Assembly: GCA_964019695.1 (NCBI GenBank) | Contig: OZ026531.1 | Span: 6,147,701-6,211,700 of the forward strand | Length of the DNA stretch: 64,000 nucleotides | Direction: 5' to 3' | Origin: Loripinus fragilis | Taxonomy: Eukaryota; Mollusca; Bivalvia; Lucinida; Lucinidae | Part shown: positions 1-11,753 of the stretch, piece by piece | Layout of the letters: each line of letters begins with the position of its first letter | Numbering within the stretch: the first letter of the stretch is position 1 | Notes under the pieces: generated by a model | The model's database searches: none | What the model was told of the DNA's origin: nothing | The model's input: the letters and a program-made list of their open reading frames with translations, nothing else | Made by a program: the position numbers and the translations under genes

Positions 1-700
1 ATAGAATCTGACTGTAACTGAGCTTGATACAAAATCTGACTGTAAATGGAACATGATACAGAATCTGAGTGTACCTCGAACATGATACCGAACTGATTGT
101 ACCTGGGATATGACAAAGAATCTGACTGTACCTAGAACACGGTACAGAATCTGACTGTACCTGGAACATGATACAGAATCTGACTGTGCATGGAACATGA
201 TACAGAATCTGACTATACCTGTAACATTATACAGAATCTGACTATACCTGGAACATGATACAGAATCTGACTATACCTGTAACATGATACAGAATCTGAC
301 TGCACCTTGAACATCATACAGAATCTGACTGTACATGGAACATGATACAGAATCTGACTGTACCTTGAACATGATACAGAATCTGACTTTACTTGGAACA
401 TGATACAGAATCTGACTGTACATGGAACATCATACAGAATCTGACTGTACCTGGAACATGATACAGAATCTGACTGTGCCTGGAACATAATACTATAGAA
501 TCTGACTGTACATGGAACATGATACAGAATCTGACTATACATGGAACATGATACAGAATCTAACTGTACATGGAACATGATACAGAATCTAACTGTACAT
601 GAAACATGATACAGAATCTAACTGTACATGAAACATGATACAGAATCTGACTATACCTAGAACATGATACAGATTCTGACTGTAATTGGAACAATATGCA
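1..700. repeat. 29-bp minisatellite running off the left edge
   Basis: About two dozen head-to-tail copies of a 29-base unit (core GAATCTGACTGTACCTGGAA followed by CATGATACA) fill the start of the window. Units differ by point changes, mainly GTACCTGG/GTACATGG/ATACCTGT, and one unit near 490 carries a short insertion. Decayed units continue to about 810. The array is cut by the window edge, so its full length is unknown. Confidence 0.93.
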
Positions 701-814
701 AAATGTAACTCACTCACTTAACTCAGAACACATGAGACAGAAATCTGACTGTGAACAGAAGAAGATAAAGAATCTGACTTAACTGGAACATGACACAGAA
801 ATATGACTGTAAAT

Positions 815-945
815 ATTTCTTATTTCTCAACCAAAACATAAGAGATGGGTACTCAAAAAGAACCATCTGAATGAGATGGTTCTTTTGAGTGGCCACAACA
901 AATGTTTAAACTGATGGATAAGAAAATAATCACAATTTTACACCA
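815..945 (+). repeat. H1 foldback element, copy 1
   Basis: Founding description of family H1. The element starts near TTATTTCTCAACCAAAACAT, has an inner hairpin GGTACTCAAAA-GAACCATCT / AGATGGTTCTTTTGAGT, and ends near GATGGATAAGAAAAT followed by CACAATTTTA. The arms form an almost continuous stem. No coding capacity. At least ten further copies are listed below. Confidence 0.8.
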
Positions 946-1780
946 AAAATGTTTATTGACCTATCTATATCTTGGGTACTACTACAGAGGCAATTGATCT
1001 TCAACTTGGTGTTTGAAAAAGAAAAAATCATCACCTTAATAAAGCCATAACATTGAAAAGAGAAAATGAATGTAAGAAAGTGCTGTCTTCTGTTTAAGTA
1101 TATATTGATAAAAAGATATGGGCCATGATGAGGGAAAACCTGACTTTGTTGCATGCGAACAACAAAGGCGCAGACCAGCCTGCACATCTGGGCAGTCTGA
1201 TCAGCACCTTTGTTATCCGCTTCCTGCCAAGTATGATATCTAAACTTAATTCATACATCGTTTCAACATTCTAGCTAGTCTGTGTATCTGAGCAGACTGA
1301 AACCACAAAGACAGTTTTTCTAGCGGCAATTGAGGCCCATATGAAAGCGAAAATAATAGAAAGGGGAGACAAAGACAGTATTTACTAATTATATCAAGTG
1401 TAAATTCACTAGTGTCAGAATTTAAAAAGACTTGTAACTGTTTCTATTTTGATTCTATACAACATATTTCATAAAAGTTTAAAAAGCTAATTAGCACACC
1501 TGTTCATACAGAATTATGACCATAATACACATTGAATTATCAGTTTTAAGAAGATCTTTTTTGTTTGAGAAAAGTCCCAAATATATTGCTACTTATAGGC
1601 CAGATTTTTTTATTTGCTGAGTTAGTGATAGCCTTCCCTAAGGATCGATTTAGCACTCCTGAGAAATAAAAATACCATTTTGAATTTTCTATTTTTTGCT
1701 TGACCCCGGTACCCTACATATTTTTTTGGTGTAAAATATATTCAATTTTACCTGTATTAATAGACTTTTCGCTTAATGTA

Positions 1781-2065
1781 AAGGCGGCAACTTTCCTCTT
1801 AAATTGCACTAAGGTGGGTCAGGCCTCAGACTCTATGACGGCTCTGACGTAAAGCTATAATTGGTGGGTTGGTGCCTGATGCTTATCTGTAGCTGGACCC
1901 ACCGTGGATTGCAATCATCTTGATGGGGGAGAGAGAGCTCAGATTGCTTTGCTTAATTTGTCTTCCTGGTGTCTGGTGATGGTTGAGCGGCTCTTCCTCG
2001 CGGTGCCACAGGGTTGTCTGCGGTTTGTGATTGTGGTATTTCCTGATCATACTCACTATTTTTAA
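1781..2065 (+). repeat. R-family retroposon-like repeat, partial
   Basis: Shares its head (GGCGGCAACTTTCCTCTT, then a GTGGGTCAGGCC / GGACCCACCG hairpin) and its end (TCTTCCTGGTGTC ... TGATCATACTCACT) with the repeats at 33042-33330, 34068-34565 and 35182-35808. It has no reading frame of note. Family identity is unknown; the ends suggest a retroposed sequence. Confidence 0.6.
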
Positions 2066-2289
2066 TATTCATATCTGGGAGTGGCTCAGCTATTTCATCT
2101 GCTAAGAGAGGGAAATCAGGTTTTATTTATAATTTGATAAAGCGTTAATAAGCTTTTTGGGCCGCGCAAACGTGCGTGCATTTCATGAAAATCCTAAACG
2201 TATTCACACTGAACTCACATTTATTAACCCTTAAAGCGCATAATCACAAAATGTATGTTTTTTGTCGTCCACTAAAATATTTTACTCAT

Positions 2290-2356
2290 AGACAGTGTGG
2301 ACCCAGATCAGACTTCTCCTAAAGAAGCAGTCTGATCTGGGTTCACAATGTTTGCC
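2290..2356. repeat. H2 foldback element (diverged)
   Basis: Family H2 is a hairpin of about 65 bases built on GTTTGGACCCAGATCAGGCC and its inverse. Here the arms read GTGGACCCAGATCAGAC and GTCTGATCTGGGTTCACA around an AAGAAG loop. It belongs to a subfamily also seen at 16256. Confidence 0.7.
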
Positions 2357-2639
2357 TCTATGCTTATGTTAAATAGACATTTTCAGATGCAGTTTATTTG
2401 CTGGCGTTTTAATGACTAAATAATGTGTTTTGCCTCTATACTGAGATAATGGGGCAAGATGATACAGTCACTTTTGAACAAAACCACACCTCATTTTCAG
2501 CTTTTACCTATGTCTAAGGTTGACCAGTCCTAATTACGCATTCATGAGGCGCCACCTTTACAGTAAGCAAAAAGTCAAAGAATACTGAACATTATGAAAG
2601 ACTTCTCCATGTTGAATTTGAGTGAAACCCTCAACACAT

Positions 2640-3045
2640 GTCCAATGAACTGCTGCTAGAAGGCACACCTATCCCAATGACTACCGACATGGAGAAGAAG
2701 GCCATCTCAAAGATAAGGTCCGGAAAAGTGAACAGAAGGTGATACAGGTTCCACCATCTTGCTGCCACAATTATTTGTGATAGAAAGGTCCCAAATAACT
2801 ATGAGAAAAGGTTCCATTGTCTACCTTTACAAGGGTAAGGTTGATGTTCTGAACAGAGGCAACTGCTGACCAAGCGGGGCAGGCCATAAAGGTCCTCAGA
2901 GAGGATTGTCGATGGTCTCATAAGACAGGTGGTGTCTATTGATGACTCCCAGGTTGGCTTTGTCCCCAGGAAGAGGCACTACATGCAATCTTTGTGGTCC
3001 TACAGCAGCTGAAGTTCAGACTGGAGGTGGTAGCTTAGGCCACAC
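2640..3045 (+). pseudogene. Dead LINE reverse-transcriptase fragment
   Basis: Translating in shifting frames gives peptides typical of a LINE reverse transcriptase: SIVYLYKGKVDVLNRGN near 2814-2866, then IVDGLIRQVVSIDDSQVGFV near 2905-2965. Blocks like YKGKGD..NRGNYRG and SIDDSQFGFVPGR are conserved in the fingers/palm region of RTE-like and related non-LTR elements. An in-frame TGA and at least two frame changes separate the blocks, and neither the catalytic YADD block nor an endonuclease can be found. This is a 5'- and 3'-truncated relic. The clade assignment (RTE-like) is inference. Confidence 0.75.
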
Positions 3046-3382
3046 CAAATACATTTTTAGATTCTCATCCAAATTTTGTGAAAATTTGGGGAGGGTGGGA
3101 GGTTTATATTTTTTATTTTTCCGTCTGCTTTAATGAGAAAGAAACGTTTAATACCTTGAATTTAAATTGTCAAAATGAATAAATGATAAAAATTAAGTGT
3201 CTAAATAAAACCAGTGTTTTTTTTCTTTCAAAAATCTGGCAAGGAAAAAACAAGCTCTGAAAATTACCAGTTAGCACTCTTTGCAAATTTGGGGAAATTA
3301 GTCATGCTTTTTTTACGTCTGCTAATTTTTTTCAACGTCATCTTTTTCCAACAATACTTTAAGGAATTATAAGCATCAGAGT

Positions 3383-3450
3383 GTCAAACGGTTTGGTTCT
3401 AGATCAGACCTGACATTTTGTCTGCCCTGGTCTGGTTCCAAACTGTTTGC
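3383..3450. repeat. H2 foldback element
   Basis: Arms GTTTGGTTCTAGATCAGACC and CTGGTCTGGTTCCAAACTG. It is followed by the family's usual flank, GGTTATCAGCAGACGATAC. Confidence 0.75.
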
Positions 3451-3766
3451 AAAGGTTATCAGCAGACGATACTAACTTCAACAATTAACAGTCATTACCT
3501 CAAACTGTCGGAAAATCTGTTCGCAAATATCATGCTTGTAATTTGGTCTATAATCCTATCTTACCAATACACAAATAAAAAGATTCTAAATTCAAACAGA
3601 CAGAATATTTGCTTTTCTGGTAAACACTCCATGATATCTTACACACAGAAAACTGTTCCGCAAGTTAATGAAAGACTAATCCTTTTCCCAGTCAATAGAT
3701 TGACATCATAGGAAAAATGTCCTAAAATTATGACCACTTAAAGTTAATTTGACAAGTCCTTGGTAA

Positions 3767-3846
3767 ACAATGCAGACCCAGGACAATGCAGACCCTGATA
3801 AGACTGCTTCTGATGAAACAGTATGATCAGGGTCTTCACTGTTTGG
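3767..3846. repeat. H2-related foldback element
   Basis: Arms GCAGACCCTGATAAGACTG and CAGTATGATCAGGGTCTTCA. The GACCCTGATCAG variant of the hairpin also occurs at 12199 and 40851. Confidence 0.6.
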
Positions 3847-4424
3847 CTGGTGGTTTTGTCAATGGAGAACTACCATATTTTTCCAAGTTAAAGAGTCTGG
3901 GCCAGGGCAACTCGACTTTAACGTAGTTGTTTTCTTTTAGCTTTATAAGTAGCTGTTTTCAACACTGAAGTTGCAGGATAAATTCTACTGCTGCTTTACA
4001 AGGAACATTCATTTTGGAACTGATGCCCACGAAGCATGGATGGGCCTTTTTTATGACTATCATGAGAGGAAATCTTGCAAAATAGTCGCGGATTTCTGTT
4101 AATTCGTGCCCAATTTGTGCCGCATTCGGTGTATTCTTAACTAATTTGTGATCGATTCTTCAACTTATTTCAATATTTCCAAATATATTATTGCACATCG
4201 TAGTGAATTCAGCACAGTATCCTGGCAACTCAGGCCGAATCCAGCCAAATCCAGCGAGTCCTGCGAATATTCGTAACTGTTTCTTACCCGTTTCGTATCT
4301 GAATCGTAGAACATCACGGAATGGGTTGACAATTTTACAATTCTTCACGAATCCAGCCGAATCGTAACATTTATTGATTCTTGATGATTCGGGGGATTCG
4401 TGGTCTGTGTGGAATAGGGACATA

Positions 4425-4860
4425 AACTGGCCAAATTTTCATTTTTATTCCAGAAGTGACTTTGCCACTTGGGTCAAGGTCACGAAATCCTAATAAACTT
4501 TTTCCATATTTCCTAATTTGATATCGAAGCATTAAATTAACTCCATGGGACATAGATGTCATGAGAATCTATACATTACAACCACATTTTTGCTTAAATT
4601 AGTTGAATTCTAATCCTAACAATGACCTTGAAAAACTGGGTCACGGACACCAAATTGTTCTCAACTCTACATCATGCATGGTTCCAGGCAAACTTCAGCA
4701 GCTCAGAAAAAAATACACTTAAGCAAGTTTGGGCTCAAATTTGGTAGAAAATGTCCAAAAGTGACCTTGTAAATTGGGTCAAGGTCACCAAATCCTGATG
4801 CCCCAATGTTACAAATATGCATCACTCTCATGCAGTCATGCTGGCGCCAATTTAGCTGAT
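4425..4860. repeat. Degenerate tandem repeat with GGTCAAGGTCAC motif
   Basis: Three diverged units share 'GACCTTG..AA.TGGGTCAAGGTCACCAAAT' (around 4455, 4622 and 4760), with AT-rich spacers. It looks like the core of one of the satellite-bearing elements seen better elsewhere in the window, but without recognisable termini. Confidence 0.5.
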
Positions 4861-4914
4861 TGGATCTGCACTAAACAATGCATAGAGCAGGACTTTTAAG
4901 GAATGAGTTCCTAA

Positions 4915-5062
4915 CAGAAAAATAATTTTCTTATTTCTCAACCAAAACATATGTTGTGGGTACTCAAAAGAACCGTCTCAATGAGACGGTTCTTTTGAGC
5001 ACCCAAAACATATGCTAAAAATTATGGATAAGAAAATATTTACAATTTTACGCTGAAATTTT
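4915..5062 (+). repeat. H1 foldback element, copy 2
   Basis: One of the cleanest H1 copies. The inner stem CTCAAAAGAACCGTCTC / GAGACGGTTCTTTTGAG is perfect with a two-base AT loop, and the outer arms CAAAACATATG / CATATGCT continue the fold. Confidence 0.85.
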
Positions 5063-5399
5063 TTGTTCATCTAAACCTGTGAAAGATCGAGGAACTGACT
5101 TTTGTGCTCATTGTTTAATTGAGGGCATTTAAAAGAAAGAATCGTATAATAAAAATATTTTCATCTGAGCACATATTGAACAGTGAATATAAGATGGCTA
5201 TCTATTACCCTAAAGTGGTCAATATTTACCTTAAGACCAGGCTAAAGTTCCTAAGATATTGTACAAGATAAAACCAGGTATACTCTCAACAAGTGCCAAG
5301 CCTGTTTACTTCCTTATGAAATTGGAAGTATAATAATAACTTAAAAATTCCTGATTTTTTTTTTCAAACAAAAATGACAACATTGTTCGTTAATCTCTG

Positions 5400-5470
5400 C
5401 TGTTGGTACTCATTGAATCATCTCCATGAGATGCTTCAATGAGTACCAACAACACATATTTTAGTCAAGA
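5400..5470. repeat. H1-related hairpin with different arm
   Basis: Stem TGTTGGTACTCATTGAATCA / TGCTTCAATGAGTACCAACA. It keeps the family's GGTACTCA and CCATGAGATG elements but replaces the AAAAGAACCG arm. The hairpin at 56138-56250 is the closest relative (GGGTACTCATTAGAA). Confidence 0.75.
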
Positions 5471-5520
5471 AATGAAAAAGTTGGCATAGCTGGATCAGGC
5501 CTTTTAAGTTAAGAGTGTTT

Positions 5521-5672
5521 AACAGAAAAATAATTTTCTTATTTCTCAACCAAAACATATGCTGTGGGTACTCAAAAGAAGAGTCTTATTGAGACAGTTC
5601 TTTTGAGCACCCAAAACATTGCTAAAAATTTTGGGTATATAAGAAAATATTAACAATTTTATGGTGAAAAGT
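5521..5672 (+). repeat. H1 foldback element, copy 3
   Basis: Same orientation as 4915-5062 and preceded by the same AACAGAAAAATAATTTTC flank. The left inner arm has drifted (GAAGAGTCTTATTGAGAC), so the stem is imperfect. Confidence 0.8.
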
Positions 5673-6179
5673 TTTGTTAAACTAAACCTGAGCTGGATAT
5701 GACTGTTATCTATTGAAATGGTGATTTATGAATTTTAAGTGCCTTTTACTTCAAAGACTTAACTACTGATCTAACCACTATTTAACTTGTCAAAATGTTT
5801 CTGTGTTTGTTTGGGATTTTGGGCTTTCAAGACTTTGAATTTTTTGCAGTGAGATTTCCTTATTTTTTATGTTTAAAGTCCCATTCAACAGCTTAAGTCC
5901 TGTAGGGCTCTTCACCCTTTGTGCGAGTTGATGCTTTAATTGCTTTGCACAGGTTTAATGTTTTGTAGATTTTACAGGGTTGAACACCTCTAACTTTACC
6001 TAACATGTCTTTTCTTGGGAAGCCTAAAACAAATAAAGTAATTTATATAACAATGTACTCAGTCAGTTCTTTCACCAGTAGCTGACAACTGCCTAGACTG
6101 TCTCCCCATCTTAAGTGTGTTCATAAATTTATATAGATCTATGTAAAACTGATTAAGGCAATAATTGTTTTATTAGTTG

Positions 6180-6545
6180 ATTTACGAGATTTTTTTTCAG
6201 ATTTAGGGTTGGGGGGGGGGGGGGGGGGGGGGGGGGGGAGGGGAAAGCTCTGAATCATTTTCAGAGCCTTTCTTTTTAATATCTCCAGAACAAACAGTAA
6301 AACTTGTAAGGTTAACCAACAGTCTGTATTAAATCTTTAAATATTTCAAAATTTTCTAAAAATCTGGATAGGACAATCACTTTCAACAGTGTCACTCTCA
6401 AAAATGCACAGACAGAACCTAAAAATAGATTATTTTGTTCAACGAAACAAATAATTTTTAGAGTCGGCGGATAAAATAAACAAAAAATTAAGAATTTATT
6501 TTTTTTCTACTTTCCCGACAACTAATAAATAAAATCTGGCCTAAG
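6180..6545 (+). repeat. K-family interspersed repeat, copy 1
   Basis: About 360 bases that recur in the same orientation at 19187-19585. Shared landmarks are TTGATTTACGAGATT, AAAGCTCTGAA, CAACAGTCTGTATTAAATC, AATCACTTTCAACAGTGTC and the AGGCCAGATTTT-like outer ends. The copy contains an uninterrupted G run of about 30 (6211-6238) where the other copy has a broken purine tract. No coding potential. Confidence 0.75.
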
Positions 6546-6728
6546 AGATACAATCTATAACAATTGCCTTTTCTTGTCAGCTTTTAGATCATCAGATTGA
6601 GGAATCAATGAATAATATACTTTTAATCTTGAGTAATCAAGTTTGACGATGGGCACCAGTCTAACATCTCAACTGTAAGGAGAGATAAATCTATGGCGTA
6701 GCCAGAACGCTGAAAACGTTACCCACAT

Positions 6729-6812
6729 CAAAGGGAGACTACTGGATCAAGCAGTGATTATCTTCAATTGGCAAAGGGAGACTACTGGATCAAGCAGTGA
6801 TTCTCTTCAATG
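6729..6812. repeat. 43-bp tandem duplication
   Basis: CAAAGGGAGACTACTGGATC and the following AAGCAGTGATT.TCTTCAAT are present twice in direct succession, differing by about two bases. Confidence 0.8.
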
Positions 6813-6854
6813 GCCTCCCTCTTCAAATTAGCAACTTCTCTTAAAGGCAAGATC

Positions 6855-7665
6855 AGTAAGGTAAATGAAGGTAGGGTAGGGTAGGGTAAGGTAAGATAAG
6901 TAAGTAAAGTGAGCTAAAGTAAGTAAAGTTAAGGTAAGGTAAAGTAAGGTAAGGTAAGGTTAAGTAAGGTAAAGCAAGGTAATGTTAAAGTCAGGTAAAG
7001 TCAGGTAAGGCAAGGCAAGACAGTGTAAAGTAAGGATAAGGAAATTTAATTTAAGGCAATGGTAAGGTAAGGCAAGGTTAGGTAAGGTAAGGTAAGTTGA
7101 AGTAAGGTAAGGTAAGGTAAAGTAAGGTACTAGGTAAGGTAAAGTAAGGTAAGGTAAGGTAAAGTAAGGTTAAGCAAGGTAAGGCAAGACAGCATAAGGC
7201 AAGGGTAAGGAAATGTAATGTAAGGCAAGGGTAAGGTAAGGCAAGTTGAAGTAAGGTAAAGCTAAGGTAAGGTAAGGTAAAGTCAGGTAAGGTAAGTTAA
7301 AGTAAGGTTAAGTAAGGTAAGGTAAAGCAAGGTAAGGTAGAGAAAGGTAAGGTAAAGTCAGGTAAGGCAAGACAGCATAAGGTAAGGGTAAGGAAATGTA
7401 ATGTAAGGCAAGGGTAAGGTAAGGCAAGGTTAGGTAAAGTAAGGTACGATAATGTAAGTAATACAAGGTAAGGTAAAGTAAGGCAAAGTAAGGTAAGGTA
7501 AAGTGAGGTATGGTAAAGTAAGGTATTGTAAAGTAAGGTAAGGTAAAGTAATATAAGATAAAGTAAGGTAAGGTAAAGTAAGGCAATGCATGGTAAGGTA
7601 AGGGTAAGGTAATGTAAGGCAATGCAAGGGTAAGGCAAGGCAAGGATAAGGTAAATAAGAAAAGT
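6855..7665. repeat. (GGTAA)n-derived array
   Basis: About 0.8 kb of GGTAA/AAGTAAGGTAAG permutations with GGCAA and GGGTAA interruptions. Larger periods are visible: blocks beginning AAGGCAAGAC..GCATAAGG recur near 7010, 7180 and 7370. The reverse strand reads as leucine/tyrosine/threonine-rich open frames in several overlapping frames, which is a by-product of the pentamer and not evidence of genes. Confidence 0.92.
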
Positions 7666-8045
7666 CTTCATTTATAGAAGGTGACAGCTAATCTTACATG
7701 TGAAGTGTTGCTGGACTGCCATTTGAAATGCCTGGCTATTTAATTGACTCAAAATGCTACTTAGAACAGTCTTAAAATGCCATACACATTAACTGATAGA
7801 TAAATGAAGGAATTTAAACCTTACCTTTTACTGCTGGGACTAGATTTATTTCCATTAATTAAAACTTTGATCATCTTGCATGCTAATCGATCTTCATGTT
7901 AATAATCCAGGCTTTTAATCCATTAACACAGTCTTATAAGCTCTTTGCATGCTTAGTAATATATGATGTTTTTTTTTATTGTATGCTAATTTGTTTTCAA
8001 AAACAGCTTTCTCAAAAAATTCTTTCAGGAATACCATCAGAGCCT

Positions 8046-8111
8046 CAAACAGTTTAGGTCCAGATCAGGCCCAACGTTTTGATCAAGCCTGATCTGGGTC
8101 CAAACTGTTTG
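8046..8111. repeat. H2 foldback element
   Basis: Arms CAGTTTAGGTCCAGATCAGG and CCTGATCTGGGTCCAAACTG, loop around CCAACGTTTTGATCAAG. Confidence 0.8.
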
Positions 8112-9272
8112 TAAAGGTTATCTCAATAGATGACAGGTTAAGCGAGATAAAATTAAATGAAAAAGGGTGAATGCAACAAGTTGAAATCAATTGAAAGTAT
8201 ACCCTGTCCTCACGATTTTACCCAATCCCCTCTAGAAACCTTGTAGATCCAGATCAAGATCTACTCTGTTTCCTATTCAGCCTATTAAGCATGTGAATGA
8301 AATTCAAAGTGTGCACAACTTTTCTAGAAATTAGGAATGCCAGATGTGCATATCATTAGACACACTGAGACAAGTCTTAGAACCCTTTGTATACTGTCCT
8401 ACTTAGAAACAGACTAGTGCTAGCTTCTAAGAAGCCAGTTGATCAGGATCCACAATGTTTCAACTCAGCTTGTTGATACAAATTAATAATTGAATCCAGC
8501 ATATTTTTGAGGTTTAAGACATAATAATTAATATCCATACATATCCTTTCACTTTCAATTTAACTCTCACTGTCCATAAACTAAATCTCACTGCTATTAG
8601 ATTTTATGATGAGTGCTATCCTTTAATTGATTGATTGCTCCGTTATAATCACTATATCAAATATTACAACATGATAAGGCCTAACATATGACAAATTTGC
8701 TCCAAACCAGGACCGGTACTGGTTTGATCCAAATGTTTATAGGAACAAATTCATTAACCTAGGACTAGGACCAATCCAACTTGTTGCAGTATAAATATTT
8801 GCATCAAAACATTTTGTATCAGTCCAAGGTAGAATCAGTTTATATTTAAAATAGCACGAAATTTTGCTGCAAGCAATGATGATGCTGGTGCCTTGAACAA
8901 TAATGAAAAAACTTTTCTTGAACTTCTTCTAAAATTGTGCAGGGGTAAAGATTAGTTTGTTCAAGAGATAGGGTGAAGACAACTTTCTGGGTCAAACATT
9001 GAGATATTCAATGTGCTGCTCAGGTGTGACCTTAAAAATTAAGCAAAGGTCACCCTATTCATGTTTCTCCCCATCCAAACTCAAAAAAATTTATCATTGC
9101 AGATTTGGTTAAAATCCACTCACTGGTTCTGAAAATAGAGTTCTTATAGTGAGACAAGATATTATGTGGATGCCCTCAGTTACAGGATCACAACCAAAAG
9201 CAATATTCCCCACCCCACCACCTCTTCTTTGAAGACATAAAAAAATGGTTAAAATGCATGCGATACATGCGC

Positions 9273-9565
9273 CAATCCAGAGGGGGGGGACAGGGGGGTC
9301 CGGACTCCCCCCTGAAAAATCACAAAAATTTAGGGTTTCTTAGTAATACTGTTCCGGATCCCCTGAAAAATCACAAAGCTACCATAGTCACAAAGCTATC
9401 AATGTTGGGCCATCATCGGCACGCCAGCAAAATGCCATTTAAATGGTATCTTTGCTGGGAGACTGCTGATGGCCTGCAAATAGTGGTATTTGAAGCCTAC
9501 CTCCTCATCAACAAAAAAGCGTTGTCAAAGTTGGACCCTCTCTGACAAAACTTTCTGGATCCTTG
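9273..9565. repeat. GGATCCA-type element
   Basis: Begins near GCCAATCCAGAGGGGGG and ends CTGGATCCTTGCATG. Inside, GGGGTCCGGACTCCCCCC is a strong hairpin followed by CTGAAAAATCAC. Related copies lie at 23470, 23886, 24468, 36262 and 36815. These resemble short non-autonomous DNA transposons. Confidence 0.65.
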
Positions 9566-9665
9566 CATGTGATAGTTCTATGCAAAATTGTACCTGCTTC
9601 ATATTTTGTACATTTCACCTGATCATTAAAATTACCTAAGTGTTGTCTGCTGAAAATCTTTGCTA

Positions 9666-9728
9666 ACAGTTTGGACCCAGATCAGGCCCGACATAAAGTC
9701 TGGCCTGATCTGGATCCAATGTGTTTGA
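9666..9728. repeat. H2 foldback element
   Basis: Near-canonical: AGTTTGGACCCAGATCAGGC / GCCTGATCTGGATCCAA with a CGACATAAAGTCTG loop. Confidence 0.82.
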
Positions 9729-10109
9729 CATTCTGGTGGTAATTTCCTCGAAGAGTTTTTCAAAAATATTAATTTTGAAGAAAAAATCAGCAGAAGACAA
9801 AAATTATGAAAAAAATTCCCAGAATGCTATAAGAGTTGATATTTCATAAAGCTCACTTACTCCAAATCTATATGGCACTAATATAATAATATCGGTAAAG
9901 GGGAAAAAATGTTATATACCCAAGATTTAAGAGGACCACACTATAAAATTGATAAGTGATGTTTCATCTCTCAAGAACTTCCTTCTACTGTAGAAAAACA
10001 CTTGATTCCTTGCATGCTGGGTAATTCTCTCTTTTTTTTTTAAATGTCGTCTGCTGAATTTTTCAAAATCAACTTTTTCGAAAATTTCTTTCAGGAATAC
10101 CATCAGTGT

Positions 10110-10172
10110 CAAACAGTTTGGATCCAGATCAGGCCCAATAAATTTTGGGCTTGATCTGGATCCAATCTGTTT
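10110..10172. repeat. H2 foldback element
   Basis: Arms AACAGTTTGGATCCAGATCA and TGATCTGGATCCAATCTGTT. The right flank keeps AATCAGCAGA.GATAC. Confidence 0.82.
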
Positions 10173-10302
10173 CTAAAGCAATAATCAGCAGAAGATACTA
10201 AAACAGGCAAAGAGTTAAAAATATAGAATGGAATATCAAATCATATTTTTGCATTAATTTGGTATTTATTCCTCTTTTATTTGCTAACTAGCTCTATATA
10301 GT

Positions 10303-10420
10303 GTTATCTCTCAACCAAAACATTATGTTGTGGGTGCTCAAAAGAACTATCTCATGATATGAGATGGTTCTTTTTAACACAAAAACATGCATGTTTAAAC
10401 TGATGGATAAGAAATTTTAA
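10303..10420 (+). repeat. H1 foldback element, copy 4
   Basis: Left arm GGGTGCTCAAAAGAACTATC and right arm GAGATGGTTCTTTTTAACAC. The loop is enlarged to ATGATAT compared with the two-base loop of the best copies. Confidence 0.78.
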
Positions 10421-10489
10421 CTAGAAATGATGTTTATGAAACACTGTGCCCCCTATTTCCCTTTGCTTGTCCATAAGGATGGTGTTCTC

Positions 10490-10885
10490 TTTTATAAGGC
10501 AAAGGTCATCTTAGGTTTGAAGCTTCTAAGCTATACTACTCATCATCCTCTATTAGCTGACCAAATTTGAAGCTCTTAGCTATAATAATTTTTGAGATAT
10601 CCTGATTACAAGTTTTCAATGGCCAAACATGAGAAGAGTAATAACTTAAATAAAACTTTTTAAAAAAATTTCACCCAGTAATCTACTCAACATCCTCTAT
10701 CAGCTGACCAAGTTAGAAGCTGCTAGCTATATGTTTTGAGATATCTTTATTACAAGTTTTCAATGGCTAGATTTGTAAAAGGCAATAGCTAAAATGTATT
10801 TTTTTTTTCAATTTTCACCAGGTAATCTACTCATCATCTTCTATTAACTGACCAGGTTTCAAGTTACTAGCTATAATAATTGGTT
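10490..10885. repeat. ~145-bp tandem array, partial element
   Basis: TACTCATCATCCTCTATTAG recurs at about 10536, 10683 and 10827, giving units of 147 and 144 bases. The unit includes TTACAAGTTTTCAATGGCCA and AATTTTCACCAGGTAATC. The same unit reappears at 13345-13720. Confidence 0.8.
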
Positions 10886-10993
10886 AGGTGCCTGAGCACC
10901 TAACCACAATATATAAGGTGAGAATTGGAGCTGGTACACGGAGGAGCATGTGACCAAATGTAACCAATCATGGGACCTCTTTCTAAAATCAAA

Positions 10994-11001
10994 CTGATGT
11001 C
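10994..11001. repeat. 8-bp target-site duplication (left) of hAT-A
   Basis: CTGATGTC here matches CTGATGTC at 11754-11761 exactly, directly outside the TAGGGCTGCC termini. Confidence 0.9.
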
Positions 11002-11753
11002 TAGGGCTGCCACGTTTACGAAATTTGGTAAACGTTTACACGAGTTCCAGTAACCGAAACGATGCCGTTTACACGGAACTTCCAGATTGATTTTTTTTTC
11101 ATTATGCAGATCGGTAAAATCGCCGATATTTTCGCTAAAAACATTTGAAAAATGTACCTTGTGCAAATATTCAAAATTGTTTCTGGCTGGGTGTTGTGAT
11201 AGAACTCATTTCAAGTAATTGGAAAGTGACTGCAACATGGGCAAACTCCTAAATTACGGACATTTTCTTCAGTTGCAAGCCTGTAATTAAAGTGTCGACA
11301 CACACAAGACGTAACTGCGAATCGTCACGTACGCATCATTACACAGGCCGACACTGAGGAAGTAAACAAAACAATTCACGTGCGTCTCCTCCTTGTCTTT
11401 AAATAAATAGCTGTTAAAAATGCAGGACTATAATTGTTCCAATCAGTGACTGAGTGAGACAATATTAGGGACATTTTTATGGCCCGTTGAGCATGTCTGC
11501 CATAATTTCTAATTGCAGTAGATACTTTATCAAATACAGCGGAATCTGTGAAAACAAACAATCTGATTGATGATCCAGATCGAGATGTGACGTATCACTG
11601 TTTAAGAGAATATTTTTTCATTAGGAAATGCTATTAATAAACCACGACGCTTGTCACGTGCTAAAGTTTGTGTAAACGGTAGGTCAATTTTGTAAACGTT
11701 TATTGCAGAAACACGAAACGGTGCCGTTTACACGTGTAAACGTGGCAGCCCTA
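11002..11753. mobile_element. hAT-like non-autonomous transposon, copy A
   Basis: 752 bp with terminal inverted repeats TAGGGCTGCCACGTTTAC / GTAAACGTGGCAGCCCTA and an exact 8-bp target duplication. An 8-bp duplication plus (C/T)AGGG termini is the signature of the hAT superfamily. Sub-terminal GTAAACG/CGTTTAC blocks are repeated several times near both ends (around 11030, 11055, 11085 and 11670-11745), as transposase-binding repeats often are. No transposase reading frame is present. A second copy in the opposite orientation lies at 28103-31039. Confidence 0.9.

Noticed and set aside
1..700. Regular 29-bp repeats resembling a CRISPR array, and a 121-codon minus-strand frame through them
   Set aside because: There are no unique spacers, since the units are directly adjacent, and the setting is eukaryotic. 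The open frame exists only because a 29-base unit repeated three times is a multiple of three bases.
7297..7671. Three overlapping minus-strand frames rich in Leu/Tyr/Thr/Pro
   Set aside because: They are translations of the (GGTAA)n array; all three frames are open for the same reason. No start context or homologous protein pattern.
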